Assembly: GCF_014077625.1 (NCBI RefSeq)
Contig: NZ_JACFXU010000018.1
Location: 124,001 to 188,000, forward strand
Length of the DNA: 64,000 nucleotides
Origin: Sediminihaliea albiluteola
Lineage (GTDB): Bacteria; Pseudomonadota; Gammaproteobacteria; Pseudomonadales; Halieaceae
Direction: 5' to 3'
Part shown: positions 52,495 to 61,930 of the stretch, piece after piece
How the letters are laid out: each line of letters starts with the position of its first letter
Numbering within the stretch: the first letter of the stretch is position 1
Position numbers and translations under genes: made by a program
The notes under the pieces: generated by a model
The model's input: only the letters and a program-made list of their open reading frames with translations
Databases searched by the model: none
What the model was told of the DNA's origin: nothing

Positions 52495-54036
52495 ATGAAT
52501 AACACTTTTAAACCACTGGGTCTTGCTGCTGCAGTAGCCGCTGCAACTGTAGGCTATGTAGGTGCGGCTCAGGCTACAGAGTTGGCGGGTAACTCGTCAC
52601 TTGGTGACTTGGCCCTGATCCCCTATTACACTGTTAACGATGGCTACGCCACTGGTATGTCAATTGTTAATACTTCTGATCGCACACAGGTGATTAAAGT
52701 TCGTCTGCGTCGAGCTGTAGACTCTATGGATGCACTTGACTTTAGTGTTGTGCTGTCGCCAGAAGACGTATACACCGGTACTATCGCAGCTAAAGGCGAT
52801 GATATTGTGTTTGTCTCCAATGACAATAGCTGTACTGCTCCAGCGATGCCGGCGGGTGGCTTTAAAATGCCTGGTATCTATCGTGATGGCGCAGAAGAAG
52901 GTTATGTAGAAATTATTTCAATGGGTTCGCCAGTTAGTGAAGATGAGCCTATTGCTAAAGCTGCTTTGCACGATTCAGACGGTGTTCCAGCTAACTGTAC
53001 GCTAGTTCGCGATAACTTCTACGTGACTGAATATGATCCCACTGCCACCAAGACTGGCTTTACGCCTAAAAAACGTGGTGTTATTAACTCCGCGTTGACA
53101 GCTCAGCGATCGAAAGTTGATAGCGATACGCTGGTTCTTAACGAGTACAACGAAGCTCCAGACTCATTAAAAGTTTCTTACTTTATTAAGTCCGATGAGA
53201 CTGGTCTTGAGTTCGGAAACAACGCCGTGCACTTCTCTGGTCACATGGATGGTGCATCCATGACTAACCAAGAGCAAGGTGTGTTTGCTGGTGACCTGCA
53301 AGGTTTTGACCATCCAGACCTGAACGGTGGTGCGCCTTTGTCGTTTATGGGTGGCACAGCCAATGCTGCTTCACGTGGCTTGTATGAAGGTGTGCGTACA
53401 GCAATTGGTGCAGAACAGGTTATCAACGATTGGTCAGCTAACGATAGTGGTGCCTTCAGTGTTGATACGGACTGGGTTGTCACTGTGCCAGGTCAGTATC
53501 TGATGCTTGATCTTCCACAGTACCTGAACTCTTTGATTGACGAAGACGAGCTGTGTAATCCGGGCCTAGTTGCTAACCATAAGGCAACTGATCCAGAGGA
53601 TCGCACATGTGACTTCCGTGATATTCCTTTGAAAGCTGACTTCACAGTCTATGACCGGGAAGAGCGAAGCAAAGTGGTAGAGCCAGGTGAGCTGGTGGTA
53701 TCTCCTGCCATACCAGATCCTGAACATGTGGTATCTCTCGACCAAGAAGTGAACGTCATCGAGTGGGGTAACAGCCCGGTTCTAGGCACTGCCAAGGCTA
53801 TCAAGGTGCCCAAGCCTGAAGGTGCAGTATTTGGCTGGTCAAACCTAACTGTCACTCAATCTGCTGATAAAGAGCAGGCAATTTGTGACTTTACAAGTGA
53901 TGGTGTTCTTTGTGAAGTAACAGAGTCTCCGGTTCCAATGGTAGGCTTTGTTGCTTGGCAGCGTAACTTCGATACATTGCCTGAAGCTAACTATGGCCGT
54001 ATCGTAGAGCACAGCTATGTTGTAAGTGCTGAGTAA
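52495..54036 (+). CDS. Exported surface-type protein of unknown function
   Basis: 513 aa from the ATG preceded by TAGGAG (eight-base spacing); an in-frame GTG at 52450 is rejected. Signal peptide 1-29 (ends GAAQA/TE). The mature N-terminus GDLALIPYYTVNDGYATGMSIVNTSDRTQVIKVRLR (in parts, about 38-75) and LDFSVVLSPEDVYTG recall a family of cell-surface proteins annotated as hypothetical in marine proteobacteria. Cysteines come in spaced pairs, no transmembrane helix follows the signal, and the protein is acidic. Promoter, Shine-Dalgarno and terminator are all strong, pointing to high expression. Export through the adjacent type II system is possible. Function unknown. Confidence 0.82.
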   Translation: MNNTFKPLGLAAAVAAATVGYVGAAQATELAGNSSLGDLALIPYYTVNDGYATGMSIVNTSDRTQVIKVRLRRAVDSMDALDFSVVLSPEDVYTGTIAAKGDDIVFVSNDNSCTAPAMPAGGFKMPGIYRDGAEEGYVEIISMGSPVSEDEPIAKAALHDSDGVPANCTLVRDNFYVTEYDPTATKTGFTPKKRGVINSALTAQRSKVDSDTLVLNEYNEAPDSLKVSYFIKSDETGLEFGNNAVHFSGHMDGASMTNQEQGVFAGDLQGFDHPDLNGGAPLSFMGGTANAASRGLYEGVRTAIGAEQVINDWSANDSGAFSVDTDWVVTVPGQYLMLDLPQYLNSLIDEDELCNPGLVANHKATDPEDRTCDFRDIPLKADFTVYDREERSKVVEPGELVVSPAIPDPEHVVSLDQEVNVIEWGNSPVLGTAKAIKVPKPEGAVFGWSNLTVTQSADKEQAICDFTSDGVLCEVTESPVPMVGFVAWQRNFDTLPEANYGRIVEHSYVVSAE

Positions 54037-54059
54037 TTACAGCCATTAGCTAAAACTAA

Positions 54060-54091
54060 AAACCGACACCTTTGATGGTGTCGGTTTTTTT
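54060..54091 (+). terminator. Rho-independent terminator after the exported protein gene
   Basis: An 11-bp perfect stem (AAACCGACACC and its complement, 54060-54070 and 54077-54087) with a 6-nt loop and a run of eight T. It ends the single-gene transcript. Confidence 0.93.
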
Positions 54092-54119
54092 GTATCTACA
54101 ATATAAATTTGGTAGCGAA

Positions 54120-55031
54120 ATGTCAGATATTAAGCAACAGTTTTTCCTGTTATTTTTTGTGGTCGCTTTGACGTTTTCAGGCAATGGATTGGCCAGTATT
54201 GAGGTGGTTCGAGATCAAGGTACTGCAATAACTGCAGCAGAATTAGATTATTTAGTCAGTAAGTGGACTAGGCAAATGAGAGACTCTGCTCAGCGTGATA
54301 AAGGAGATCGTTTAGAGCTCCTGAATATGAGTTTGAGTAATAAAAAGTTGTCAAAGGAAGCTGATAAAATCAACCCCGAAAAAGACGGTGAGTTGTACTG
54401 GGATTACATGGTTCGTTTACAAACGCTAAAGCGTAACTTTGTGCTTGAGAAATTTGTGGCGCAATTGAATATACCTGAGATGGATCAGCTTGCTAAAGAG
54501 CGTTACACCACGCAGAAAGAAAAATATGCAAAAATCCCTGAAACGCGTATTTCTTCTCATATATTGTTTTCTTCGCCACCTGGCTTACCGAGGGATGGTG
54601 TGTTGAGCAAAGCTGCAGAAGTATTAGATCAGCTGCGTTCTGGCGCGAGTTTTGAAGAACTTGTTGTTGAGTACTCAGAAGATCCTGGGAGCAAGAATAA
54701 AGGCGGAAAATTCGACCGATGGGTTTCTTTGGGCCAGCCTGGTGTTTCTCCACCTTATACTGGTGGCCTCTTTGAAATAAAGGAGATTGGCGGATATTCG
54801 GATCTGGTGCAGACTGAGTTTGGTGTTCATATCATTCGGCTGGATGGTATTAAAGAAGAGGGATTTAAGCCATTTGAAGATGTAAGAGAAGGGATTATTG
54901 CGGAACTTGAGAATGAGTATAAAAAACTTGCAATAAAAGACTACATCAGTACGTTTCAAATTACTGATGAAGCCTATATAAACGAACCTGAGCTGGAAAA
55001 AATTCTCAACAAGTACCCTGGCCTCGATTAA
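54120..55031 (+). CDS. Parvulin-type peptidyl-prolyl isomerase, exported
   Basis: 303 aa from the ATG at 54120; the in-frame start at 54072 falls inside the terminator. Signal peptide about 1-26 (QFFLLFFVVALTFSGNGLAS). A helical region (about 30-130) precedes one PPIC domain (about 135-240: SSHILFSSPPG, LRSGASFEELVVEYSEDPGSKNKGGKFDRW, FGVHIIRLDG in parts). A periplasmic foldase related to SurA/PrsA; SurA itself has two parvulin domains, this has one. Its position just after the abundant exported protein suggests a dedicated chaperone; that is inference. The region from here on is visibly more A+T-rich. Confidence 0.87.
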   Translation: MSDIKQQFFLLFFVVALTFSGNGLASIEVVRDQGTAITAAELDYLVSKWTRQMRDSAQRDKGDRLELLNMSLSNKKLSKEADKINPEKDGELYWDYMVRLQTLKRNFVLEKFVAQLNIPEMDQLAKERYTTQKEKYAKIPETRISSHILFSSPPGLPRDGVLSKAAEVLDQLRSGASFEELVVEYSEDPGSKNKGGKFDRWVSLGQPGVSPPYTGGLFEIKEIGGYSDLVQTEFGVHIIRLDGIKEEGFKPFEDVREGIIAELENEYKKLAIKDYISTFQITDEAYINEPELEKILNKYPGLD

Positions 55032-55038
55032 TAAAAAA

Positions 55039-55968
55039 GTGATAAAGGCGCAGCCATCAGTAGCGATTTTGCTCGCGACTTATAATGGCGCGCCTTTTTT
55101 ATTCCAGCAATTAGAATCTATTGCAAATCAGTCGTACTCTAATTGGTATCTTTATGCATCAGATGATGGCTCGACTGATGTCACACTTAAATTGCTTGAG
55201 AAATGGCAAGACGGTTTTGGAAATACGCGTGTACAGTGTCGTGCAGGCCCTAGTCTAGGTTTTGTTGCTAATTTCCTTAGCCTTATTTGTGCAGAAGAAA
55301 TAGAAGCTGATTATTACGCTTTTTCAGATCAGGATGATATTTGGGACACCGACAAGCTGAGCAGAGCTGTGGCGGAGCTTGAAAAGCTTCCACAAGGTAT
55401 ACCAGCACTGTATTGTTCGAGAACACGTAGCATTGACTCTCAGGGGCGTCTAATAGGCCTATCTCCGGCTTTCAATCGTCAACCCGGCTTTGCCAATGCT
55501 TTAGTGCATAACATCGCTGCAGGTAATACCATGCTTCTTAATGCAGAGGCTTGCAGTCTAGTGCGAGCCTTAGGCGTTGTGGATGTGCCTGCTCATGATT
55601 GGTGGGTGTATTTGCTTGTTTCCGGAGCTGGAGGCGCAGTCATCTTCGATTCAAAACCTAGTTTGAGTTATCGGCAGCATGACGATAATCAAATAGGGGA
55701 TAATAGTGGTTTTATTACCCGCATCAAACGCTATTATTTAGCGCTTTTAGGGCGCAATAGGCGCTGGAGTGATCAACACTTAAACGCTTTGCAAGCCGCT
55801 TTGCCTCTGCTTGAGAAAAATAACCGTCGTTTACTTGAGCAGTTTTCTGATGCCCGCAACTTGCCCTTTTTTAGCCGAATAGCAGCAATGATTCGTTTAG
55901 GGATTTATGCCCAAACTTTTTCGGGCCGCTGTGGCTTGATCCTAGCAATTATACTAAAAAGGCTATAA
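55039..55968 (+). CDS. Family 2 glycosyltransferase
   Basis: 309 aa with a GTG start seven bases after the foldase stop. GT-A fold: SVAILLATYNGAPFLFQQLESI (about 7-28), ASDDGSTDVT (about 40) and the DxD-type motif FSDQDDIWDTDKL (about 95). This is the rhamnosyltransferase-like GT2 subgroup common in O-antigen and exopolysaccharide clusters. No transmembrane helix, so it is probably a peripheral cytoplasmic enzyme. Donor and acceptor unknown. It leads a glycan cluster with the sulfotransferase genes that follow. Confidence 0.87.
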   Translation: MIKAQPSVAILLATYNGAPFLFQQLESIANQSYSNWYLYASDDGSTDVTLKLLEKWQDGFGNTRVQCRAGPSLGFVANFLSLICAEEIEADYYAFSDQDDIWDTDKLSRAVAELEKLPQGIPALYCSRTRSIDSQGRLIGLSPAFNRQPGFANALVHNIAAGNTMLLNAEACSLVRALGVVDVPAHDWWVYLLVSGAGGAVIFDSKPSLSYRQHDDNQIGDNSGFITRIKRYYLALLGRNRRWSDQHLNALQAALPLLEKNNRRLLEQFSDARNLPFFSRIAAMIRLGIYAQTFSGRCGLILAIILKRL

Positions 55969-56027
55969 GACATTGGGCATAATACCAGAATCAAAAACTC
56001 ACTTCATATTAACGAAGAATTTGATAG

Positions 56028-59000
56028 ATGAAGGATCAAAAAAAGCTAGTGGTTGTTCTTGGTGCCCATCGGTCGGGCACTTCACTTTGTGCTGCAGCTA
56101 TGCAGTACTTGGGAGCGAATCTATGTTTGCCTGATGATTATCGCAATGAGGAAAACAGTAAAGGTTTCTTTGAACATCCTGATTTTGTAGAGTTCAATGA
56201 TGCATTATTGGCTCACCTTGGTGGTGTTTGGGATAACCCAATTTTTAATGGTAGTGAAGCACTAGCGGCTCAATCGCCTGTGAGCATAACACCCTGGCGC
56301 AAAGCAGGGGTGGAACTGATCCGCCAGCTATTTGGTAATAAGAAGTTATGTGCAATAAAAGATCCGCGACTCTGTCAGCTGCTGGACTTTTGGCATCCAC
56401 TCTTTCAGCAGGCTGGTTTTGCAGCTAGTCAGCTGCGCTATGTGCATGTACTTCGTGACCCTGTAGAGGTTGCTCTGTCACAGCAGCAGCGCGCACGCAA
56501 AAATCCTGCATATTATGAGGTGGGACATCAACTCGCCGAGGGTGCAGCCCTGTGGTTGTCGCTGACTGCACAAGCCCTGCATTCAGCAAGGTCATTGCCT
56601 ACTTTCTACTTGAATTACCGTCAGCTTATGGATCGACCGGAAGAGTGCTTACGGGCCATCGCAGAGTTTACTGAGTTGGAGTTTTTTCCTGAGACAGCAC
56701 GAGAGTTTGCGCAGGAATTTGTCGATGGCAAGCTCTACCGCAGCGAACGAAGTGACGATGGTGTACAGAGGCTCGACAAAGAGTTGCCGCAGCTATTTGA
56801 ATTTTTCACTGAGCTGCAGCCATTGTGGGAGTCTCAAAGTGCGCAAGGGGTCGAGTCGGCTTTAAATATTTATAGACGTTCTGATACCAGTGAGAGGTTG
56901 GCAGATATTGCAGTGCCTGCGCTGTCGCGACTGAGTATTGGCTGTAGAGAGTCGAGGCTTGCGCAATTAATTAAGTCCGATGAGCTTGAATCACTGACCC
57001 GGCAGCGGGATGAGTTCGCATCAGTGGTACAGCCGCTAAGAGCTGAAGTGAAGGCCTTAGAGGGAGGTCTAAGCGAATTAAACCAACAGCATACAGATCT
57101 AAAGACAGCATACGAAAATATAGAAAGTGATCATCAGAATATTTTGAGCTTGTTGCGGCGCAGCAGCGAAGAAAATACAAGGCTTGAGGCAGATTGCGCA
57201 CACTTAATGCGTGAGCGCAGCACACTGGAATCCACCATCAGAGATATACAGAAATCGCTATCTTGGCGTATAACCCAACCACTTCGGTGCTTGAGATCCT
57301 GGCAGTTGCAATTACAGGACTCAGCTGGGGGTGCCTGGAGGCAATTTCGTCTGCGCGCCATACAGAATTATCATCGGCTAAGTATTCGTCATCCGTCGCT
57401 GGCTTGGAATTTGCGACGCTTACTACGTCCGGTATTCCGGGGTATTGGCCGCTTGTTAGATAAGAGTTCACAGTCCAGCGAAAGATTTAACCGGGTCAGC
57501 GGAAACCTACTTGAACCCCTCTTATATCAGCAGTATGAGACAAATGAAGCTTATGCTCCGCTTATTAGCGTTATCGTCCCAAATTATAATCACGCTGAGT
57601 TCCTGACGCTGCGTTTAGATTCAATTTACTCCCAGAGCTACCCCAATATAGAAGTGATTTTATTGGACGATGCCTCTACGGATGACAGTGTTTCTATTCT
57701 TGAGGACTATCAACGGCGTTATTCTTCAAATACTCGCCTGATTTGTAATGAAAAAAACTCTGGTGGGGTGTTTCACCAATGGCAGCGTGGTTTAGAAGCA
57801 GCCAATAGCGATATAGTATGGATTGCGGAAAGCGATGACTGGTGTAGTGATAATTTTCTCGAGTCACTTGTACCGTATTTTGAGAATGAAGCAGTGCAGC
57901 TGGCTTATGCTCGTACCGTGTTCATGGATGGCGATGGAGATGAGCAAATTTGGTCGATTAATGAGTATTTACACGATATAGACCCGGAGCGGTGGAATAG
58001 CGAAATACTTACTACGGGCGCAAATATTGTTCGGGAAGCTTTCGCACAGAAAAACATAATCCCAAACGTGAGTTCCGCAATTTTTCGCAACCCACGCAGT
58101 TTAGAGATTATGCACGATCCGAAATGGGAGACAATGCGTATATGTGGTGACTGGGTTCTATATTTGCACTTACTGCGTGGAGGGATGTTGGCATATTCAC
58201 CGGTTGCTTGTAACTACTATCGTATTCATGGTCAAAACACTTCGGTATCAGCTTACGCAGATGATGCTTTTTACCGAGAGCACGAGCTGGTGGCAGAAAC
58301 CCTGATAAAATATTTTGGTCTCGATAAAAATGCTCTGGAGCAACTTCGTGAAAATTTGATCATACATTGGAGGCAGACCCGTCCAAATGATCCGGTAGAG
58401 GGCTTAGACATTTGTTTTAGCTTAAATGATATTCGAAAGAGAGTTGGTTCGCGTTCTCCCAACTTGCTAATGGCTTCTTATGCTTTCTGTGCGGGTGGAG
58501 GGGAAACTTTTCCGGTGAGTTTGGCCAACCTGATGAAAGCTCAAGGATACAATGTTACATATTTGGATTGTGCTCAGGAAGAGCGTAATGAAGGGGTGCG
58601 GAAGCGTTTGAGGCCCGATATCCCTGTGGTATCAGATTACTCACAAATTGAACGGATCGTGCAGGATTTTAATATCGATATTATTCACTCGCACCATGCC
58701 TGGGTGGATAGCACGGTCTTAGATGTGTTACCTGAAAAGTCTTTCTGTAAGACGGTTGTTACATTGCATGGTATGTATGAAACGATTAATGAGGTAGATC
58801 TCAAAGGAATTTTGCCTCGATTGGTAAAGCGCACGGCACGGCTAATTTATGTAGCTGAAAAGAATTTAGGTGCTATTGATAGTTTAGGTCTTAGACAACA
58901 GGCAAGGCTTCAGCGAATTGATAATGCACTCGAACATGAAGCTTATGTGCCTGTAACTCGAGGAGCGCTTCAGATCCCTGATAGTGCCTTTATTTTGACA

Positions 59001-59537
59001 CTAGTCAGTCGTGGAATGGAAGAAAAAGGCTGGGCAGAGGGGATTCAAGCGGTGGCTCTTGCTAGGGAGCTTTCAGGTAATGACATTCACTTAGTTCTTG
59101 TTGGGGATGGCCCAGAATATGAGAGACTTAAGAGCGAGAAGCTGCCTGCGTTCGTTCATTTAGAGGGTTTTCAGAGTAATGTGCGCGGATATTTCGCTGT
59201 TGCTGATCTTGGGTTTTTGCCCTCGCGTTTTAAAGGGGAGAGTTTTCCCCTAGTCATAATTGAGTGTCTGCAGGTGGGGCGCCCTATGATGGCGACAAAT
59301 ATAGGTGAAATATCATATATGCTCGAAAGCCAGGAAGGATTGGCCGGTGTACTGTTGGAGCTTGATGGAGACGATTTAGATATCGAAGCTATGGCGCAAG
59401 CTATAGCTGAAGTAAGCGAGCAATCCGAAATTTATGAAGGTCTTGTCCGCAGGGTACCAATTGCAGCGAATAAGTTTGATCCTGTGATTCTTGCGGCCAA
59501 ACATGATGAGACCTATCGTGCTGCACTAGCAGAGTGA
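56028..59537 (+). CDS. Sulfotransferase-GT2-GT4 fusion protein
   Basis: 1169 aa. Domain order: a PAPS sulfotransferase (about 5-290) with the 5'-phosphosulfate loop GAHRSGTS (12-19) and a 3'-phosphate motif VLRDPVEVALSQQ (about 141); a coiled coil (about 317-407); a linker with SWRITQPLR, a short motif often seen between such modules; a GT2 domain (about 510-740) with VIVPNYNHAEF and LLDDASTDDS and the acidic site AESDDW; and a GT4 domain (about 810-1165) with SYAFCAGGGETFP, LVSRGMEEKGW, LVGDGPEYERL and PSRFKGESFPLVIIE. One chain could thus add two sugars and a sulfate to a surface glycan. No signal or membrane helix. Confidence 0.88.
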   Translation: MKDQKKLVVVLGAHRSGTSLCAAAMQYLGANLCLPDDYRNEENSKGFFEHPDFVEFNDALLAHLGGVWDNPIFNGSEALAAQSPVSITPWRKAGVELIRQLFGNKKLCAIKDPRLCQLLDFWHPLFQQAGFAASQLRYVHVLRDPVEVALSQQQRARKNPAYYEVGHQLAEGAALWLSLTAQALHSARSLPTFYLNYRQLMDRPEECLRAIAEFTELEFFPETAREFAQEFVDGKLYRSERSDDGVQRLDKELPQLFEFFTELQPLWESQSAQGVESALNIYRRSDTSERLADIAVPALSRLSIGCRESRLAQLIKSDELESLTRQRDEFASVVQPLRAEVKALEGGLSELNQQHTDLKTAYENIESDHQNILSLLRRSSEENTRLEADCAHLMRERSTLESTIRDIQKSLSWRITQPLRCLRSWQLQLQDSAGGAWRQFRLRAIQNYHRLSIRHPSLAWNLRRLLRPVFRGIGRLLDKSSQSSERFNRVSGNLLEPLLYQQYETNEAYAPLISVIVPNYNHAEFLTLRLDSIYSQSYPNIEVILLDDASTDDSVSILEDYQRRYSSNTRLICNEKNSGGVFHQWQRGLEAANSDIVWIAESDDWCSDNFLESLVPYFENEAVQLAYARTVFMDGDGDEQIWSINEYLHDIDPERWNSEILTTGANIVREAFAQKNIIPNVSSAIFRNPRSLEIMHDPKWETMRICGDWVLYLHLLRGGMLAYSPVACNYYRIHGQNTSVSAYADDAFYREHELVAETLIKYFGLDKNALEQLRENLIIHWRQTRPNDPVEGLDICFSLNDIRKRVGSRSPNLLMASYAFCAGGGETFPVSLANLMKAQGYNVTYLDCAQEERNEGVRKRLRPDIPVVSDYSQIERIVQDFNIDIIHSHHAWVDSTVLDVLPEKSFCKTVVTLHGMYETINEVDLKGILPRLVKRTARLIYVAEKNLGAIDSLGLRQQARLQRIDNALEHEAYVPVTRGALQIPDSAFILTLVSRGMEEKGWAEGIQAVALARELSGNDIHLVLVGDGPEYERLKSEKLPAFVHLEGFQSNVRGYFAVADLGFLPSRFKGESFPLVIIECLQVGRPMMATNIGEISYMLESQEGLAGVLLELDGDDLDIEAMAQAIAEVSEQSEIYEGLVRRVPIAANKFDPVILAAKHDETYRAALAE

Positions 59538-59575
59538 GAGTGGTAAAGGGGCGATCGTTTTTAGGAGACTGAATA

Positions 59576-60610
59576 ATGGGGCCTACCAAAATATTTGAAC
59601 GTATATACTTGCACGTGGGCCTTGGGAAAACTGGTAGTAGCTCAATTCAAAGAGCAGCCGTAGGCCAGCACGATCAGTTGCTTGATGTGCATGGCATTCA
59701 TTTTCCATTAATTGACGGGGATCCAAGGCCGTTTAATGGCAATCATACGCTATTTCTGAGCTCACTTTTTGGATCAAAACCCGAGCTTCAGCGTCCAAAT
59801 CAGCTGTATGGATTAGGCTCGTACGACGCAATTAGCAAAGCAAATGAAGATGTTTTGCGGCAGTTTGAGCAAGGGTTTCTTGCCACCAGTGCCACAAAAT
59901 TGCTTCTATCTGCTGAGGGAGTAGGTCACTATAGCCGAGGTCGTATGCAGCGCTTGGCTGATTGGTTATACACTTTTACAAGCGACGTTAGAGTAGTAGC
60001 TTGTTTAAGAAATCCCATCGACGCGCTCTCTAGTGAAATTCAGCAACGCTTGAAGACTGGTGCGATCTTGGAGAACCTGTATCGTGATCCGCCGCACTAT
60101 TCTTATAGGACGGTGCTTACAGACTTGGAAAGTGTTTTTGGTCGCAGTAGTTTTTTATTGTATGACTATGCCGATGCCATAGAGAGCAGAGGAGGTTTAG
60201 TTGCCGAGTTTTTTCGTCAGATTGGCTTATCTTTGAGCGGGATGGATGAGGTCTTGGATGGAGAGGTGGTCAATACAAGCATGAGTCAGGAGGGAGCCTT
60301 ACTTTTAAGTGCGCTTAATCGACAAAGGCCACTGTTTGTAAATGGCAGTGTTAATCCGTCCAGATCGCCAGAAGATGTACTAGAGTTTATTTCGATACCT
60401 GGGAAAAAATATCAAGCGCCTGAATGGGTATATCGTCAGTTGAGAAGTCAGGTGGAGCCTGAGTTGGCTTGGCTTTACTCAAATTATGGTCTTATTTTAC
60501 GTGAATTAAAGTCATTGCGGCCTAATCCTCTAAGCCGTCAATGGAGCGAGCAAAGCATCGATGCTCTCGCTCTTAAACTGAATGACTTAGGAAGGTTAAG
60601 GCGAGCCTAG
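59576..60610 (+). CDS. Sulfotransferase-like protein A
   Basis: 344 aa. The N-terminus IYLHVGLGKTGSSSIQRA (about 11-28) is the P-loop-like 5'-PAPS site of bacterial carbohydrate sulfotransferases, and RVVACLRNPIDALSSEIQQRL (about 139-159) carries the 3'-phosphate-binding Arg/Ser. AGGAG stands before the ATG. It follows the fusion protein by 38 bp. The acceptor is unknown; the context suggests a glycan. Confidence 0.8.
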   Translation: MGPTKIFERIYLHVGLGKTGSSSIQRAAVGQHDQLLDVHGIHFPLIDGDPRPFNGNHTLFLSSLFGSKPELQRPNQLYGLGSYDAISKANEDVLRQFEQGFLATSATKLLLSAEGVGHYSRGRMQRLADWLYTFTSDVRVVACLRNPIDALSSEIQQRLKTGAILENLYRDPPHYSYRTVLTDLESVFGRSSFLLYDYADAIESRGGLVAEFFRQIGLSLSGMDEVLDGEVVNTSMSQEGALLLSALNRQRPLFVNGSVNPSRSPEDVLEFISIPGKKYQAPEWVYRQLRSQVEPELAWLYSNYGLILRELKSLRPNPLSRQWSEQSIDALALKLNDLGRLRRA

Positions 60611-60640
60611 TTTTACTTATTCTCCACCACGCCCGCCCGT

Positions 60641-61711
60641 TTAGCTTAATTCATCTGTAAAGCGCCCAAGTTGGTTTGCTGTTTGTTTATGAAAGGGCTT
60701 AATAGAGTCGCGCTCTCTTTGTATAAAGCTTTGTAGTCGTTGGAAAAGCTTCGGGTATTTTTGTTGTAAAAACTTTGATATTGCAACACCTTCACTATGG
60801 GGTAAGGGGTTGCTATCCCATGGGTCATCTGGGTTTGGTAAAGGAGCATCAAATAATATCCCACTCGGGCGTCCCATATAGTTTATTGCAATTGATTCAT
60901 TGACTACAGTAGCGTGATCGAGGATCTTTATTCGATCATTTGGGGAAAGAATATCTCTTTGGGGGCGGGGAAATTTTTTTGCGTACTCAGCTAATGGGGC
61001 GTTAAATAAAACTGTTTGTTCACGATTATCTTCCAGCACATTGATTAAGCGTTTATATTCCATTGTGCTGTTGGAGAGGCGTGGATTGGCGTCCGCATGG
61101 TTATAGCTAAATGTTCGACCCGGCTCGACACCGTAGGCATGGTAAAGTAGGTCGCTGCGAATATCACCGTTGTGGAATTGAGTTTTTTCATAGGCTCGAA
61201 CTAAGATTTTGTCTGCTCCTAAAGCGTCCGCCCAAGGTTGAATCTTGTCTAGATAATTGAACCGGACAATTAGGTTGTCGAGTATATGGTGTAAATCCCG
61301 TTTTTGTGCGCCAGCTTTAACCTGTTGATTATAGGTGGCCATGATAATGTCATCTTGGCGTCGTAGATAAACTAATATTCTAATATCGAAGTGTTTTTTA
61401 ACTTCTGTGCAAAAAGCACTAATAGCTTCTGGGGTGGCCCAAGCGATCAATTCTGATGAGATAAGTATTTTATCTTCTTTGCATTGGCTCAGTTTGGGCG
61501 CCCATTGGTCAGGCGTTTGGAAATCCCATTGGCCAAGTAAAAACTTGGGAATATGAGGCGATAGAAGGTGGTGTGCATCTGACATGATGCCAGTCTTAGG
61601 ATACAAAATTCCAAGCTTCGATAAGGGGCGTCTATTTGCCCAAAAAAAGTTTTGCAGGGCAGTTGTTCCTGTTTTGCCCATGCCAATATGGATTGTTAAT
61701 TCTTTTGCCAT
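60641..61711 (-). CDS. Sulfotransferase-like protein B
   Basis: 356 aa on the opposite strand. TIHIGMGKTGTTALQNFFW (about 6-24) is the same P-loop-like motif as in protein A, and ILVYLRRQDDIIMATYNQQVKAG (about 112-134) is the 3'-phosphate site. The two are related but clearly different (the C-terminal halves do not align by eye). It converges with protein A, with 30 bp between stops, and diverges from the methyltransferase gene. Confidence 0.8.
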   Translation of the reverse strand: MAKELTIHIGMGKTGTTALQNFFWANRRPLSKLGILYPKTGIMSDAHHLLSPHIPKFLLGQWDFQTPDQWAPKLSQCKEDKILISSELIAWATPEAISAFCTEVKKHFDIRILVYLRRQDDIIMATYNQQVKAGAQKRDLHHILDNLIVRFNYLDKIQPWADALGADKILVRAYEKTQFHNGDIRSDLLYHAYGVEPGRTFSYNHADANPRLSNSTMEYKRLINVLEDNREQTVLFNAPLAEYAKKFPRPQRDILSPNDRIKILDHATVVNESIAINYMGRPSGILFDAPLPNPDDPWDSNPLPHSEGVAISKFLQQKYPKLFQRLQSFIQRERDSIKPFHKQTANQLGRFTDELS

Positions 61712-61930
61712 TTAAAGTAGATATTCCATCACAAAAGGTTCGAATTATACCCTAGGAGGTATTTCAGCGCATTAAGATAGCGTACCTTAGTCTTGTAGTT
61801 TCAGTTGCGGCTGTTGTTGACTATAATAGGCGCCCTCTCTATTGTTGCCCACCTGCATAGCTATGCGGTATAACTTTTAGCATAGCTCGAATCGATTTCA
61901 TCTCATGACAGTTGTTTACTGTGAGGCCCT
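61712..61930. promoter_or_regulatory. Divergent promoter region
   Basis: A 219-bp gap between divergent genes. It contains a perfect TATAAT at 61822-61827 facing the methyltransferase gene with a poor -35 (TTTCAG, 17 bp upstream), and a short A+T-flanked palindrome near 61748-61763. Nothing else was recognised. Confidence 0.3.

Noticed and set aside
54072-54119. Earlier start for the parvulin foldase
   Set aside because: The codons overlap the stem and T-run of the terminator at 54060-54091 and would put a second hydrophobic stretch before the real signal peptide.
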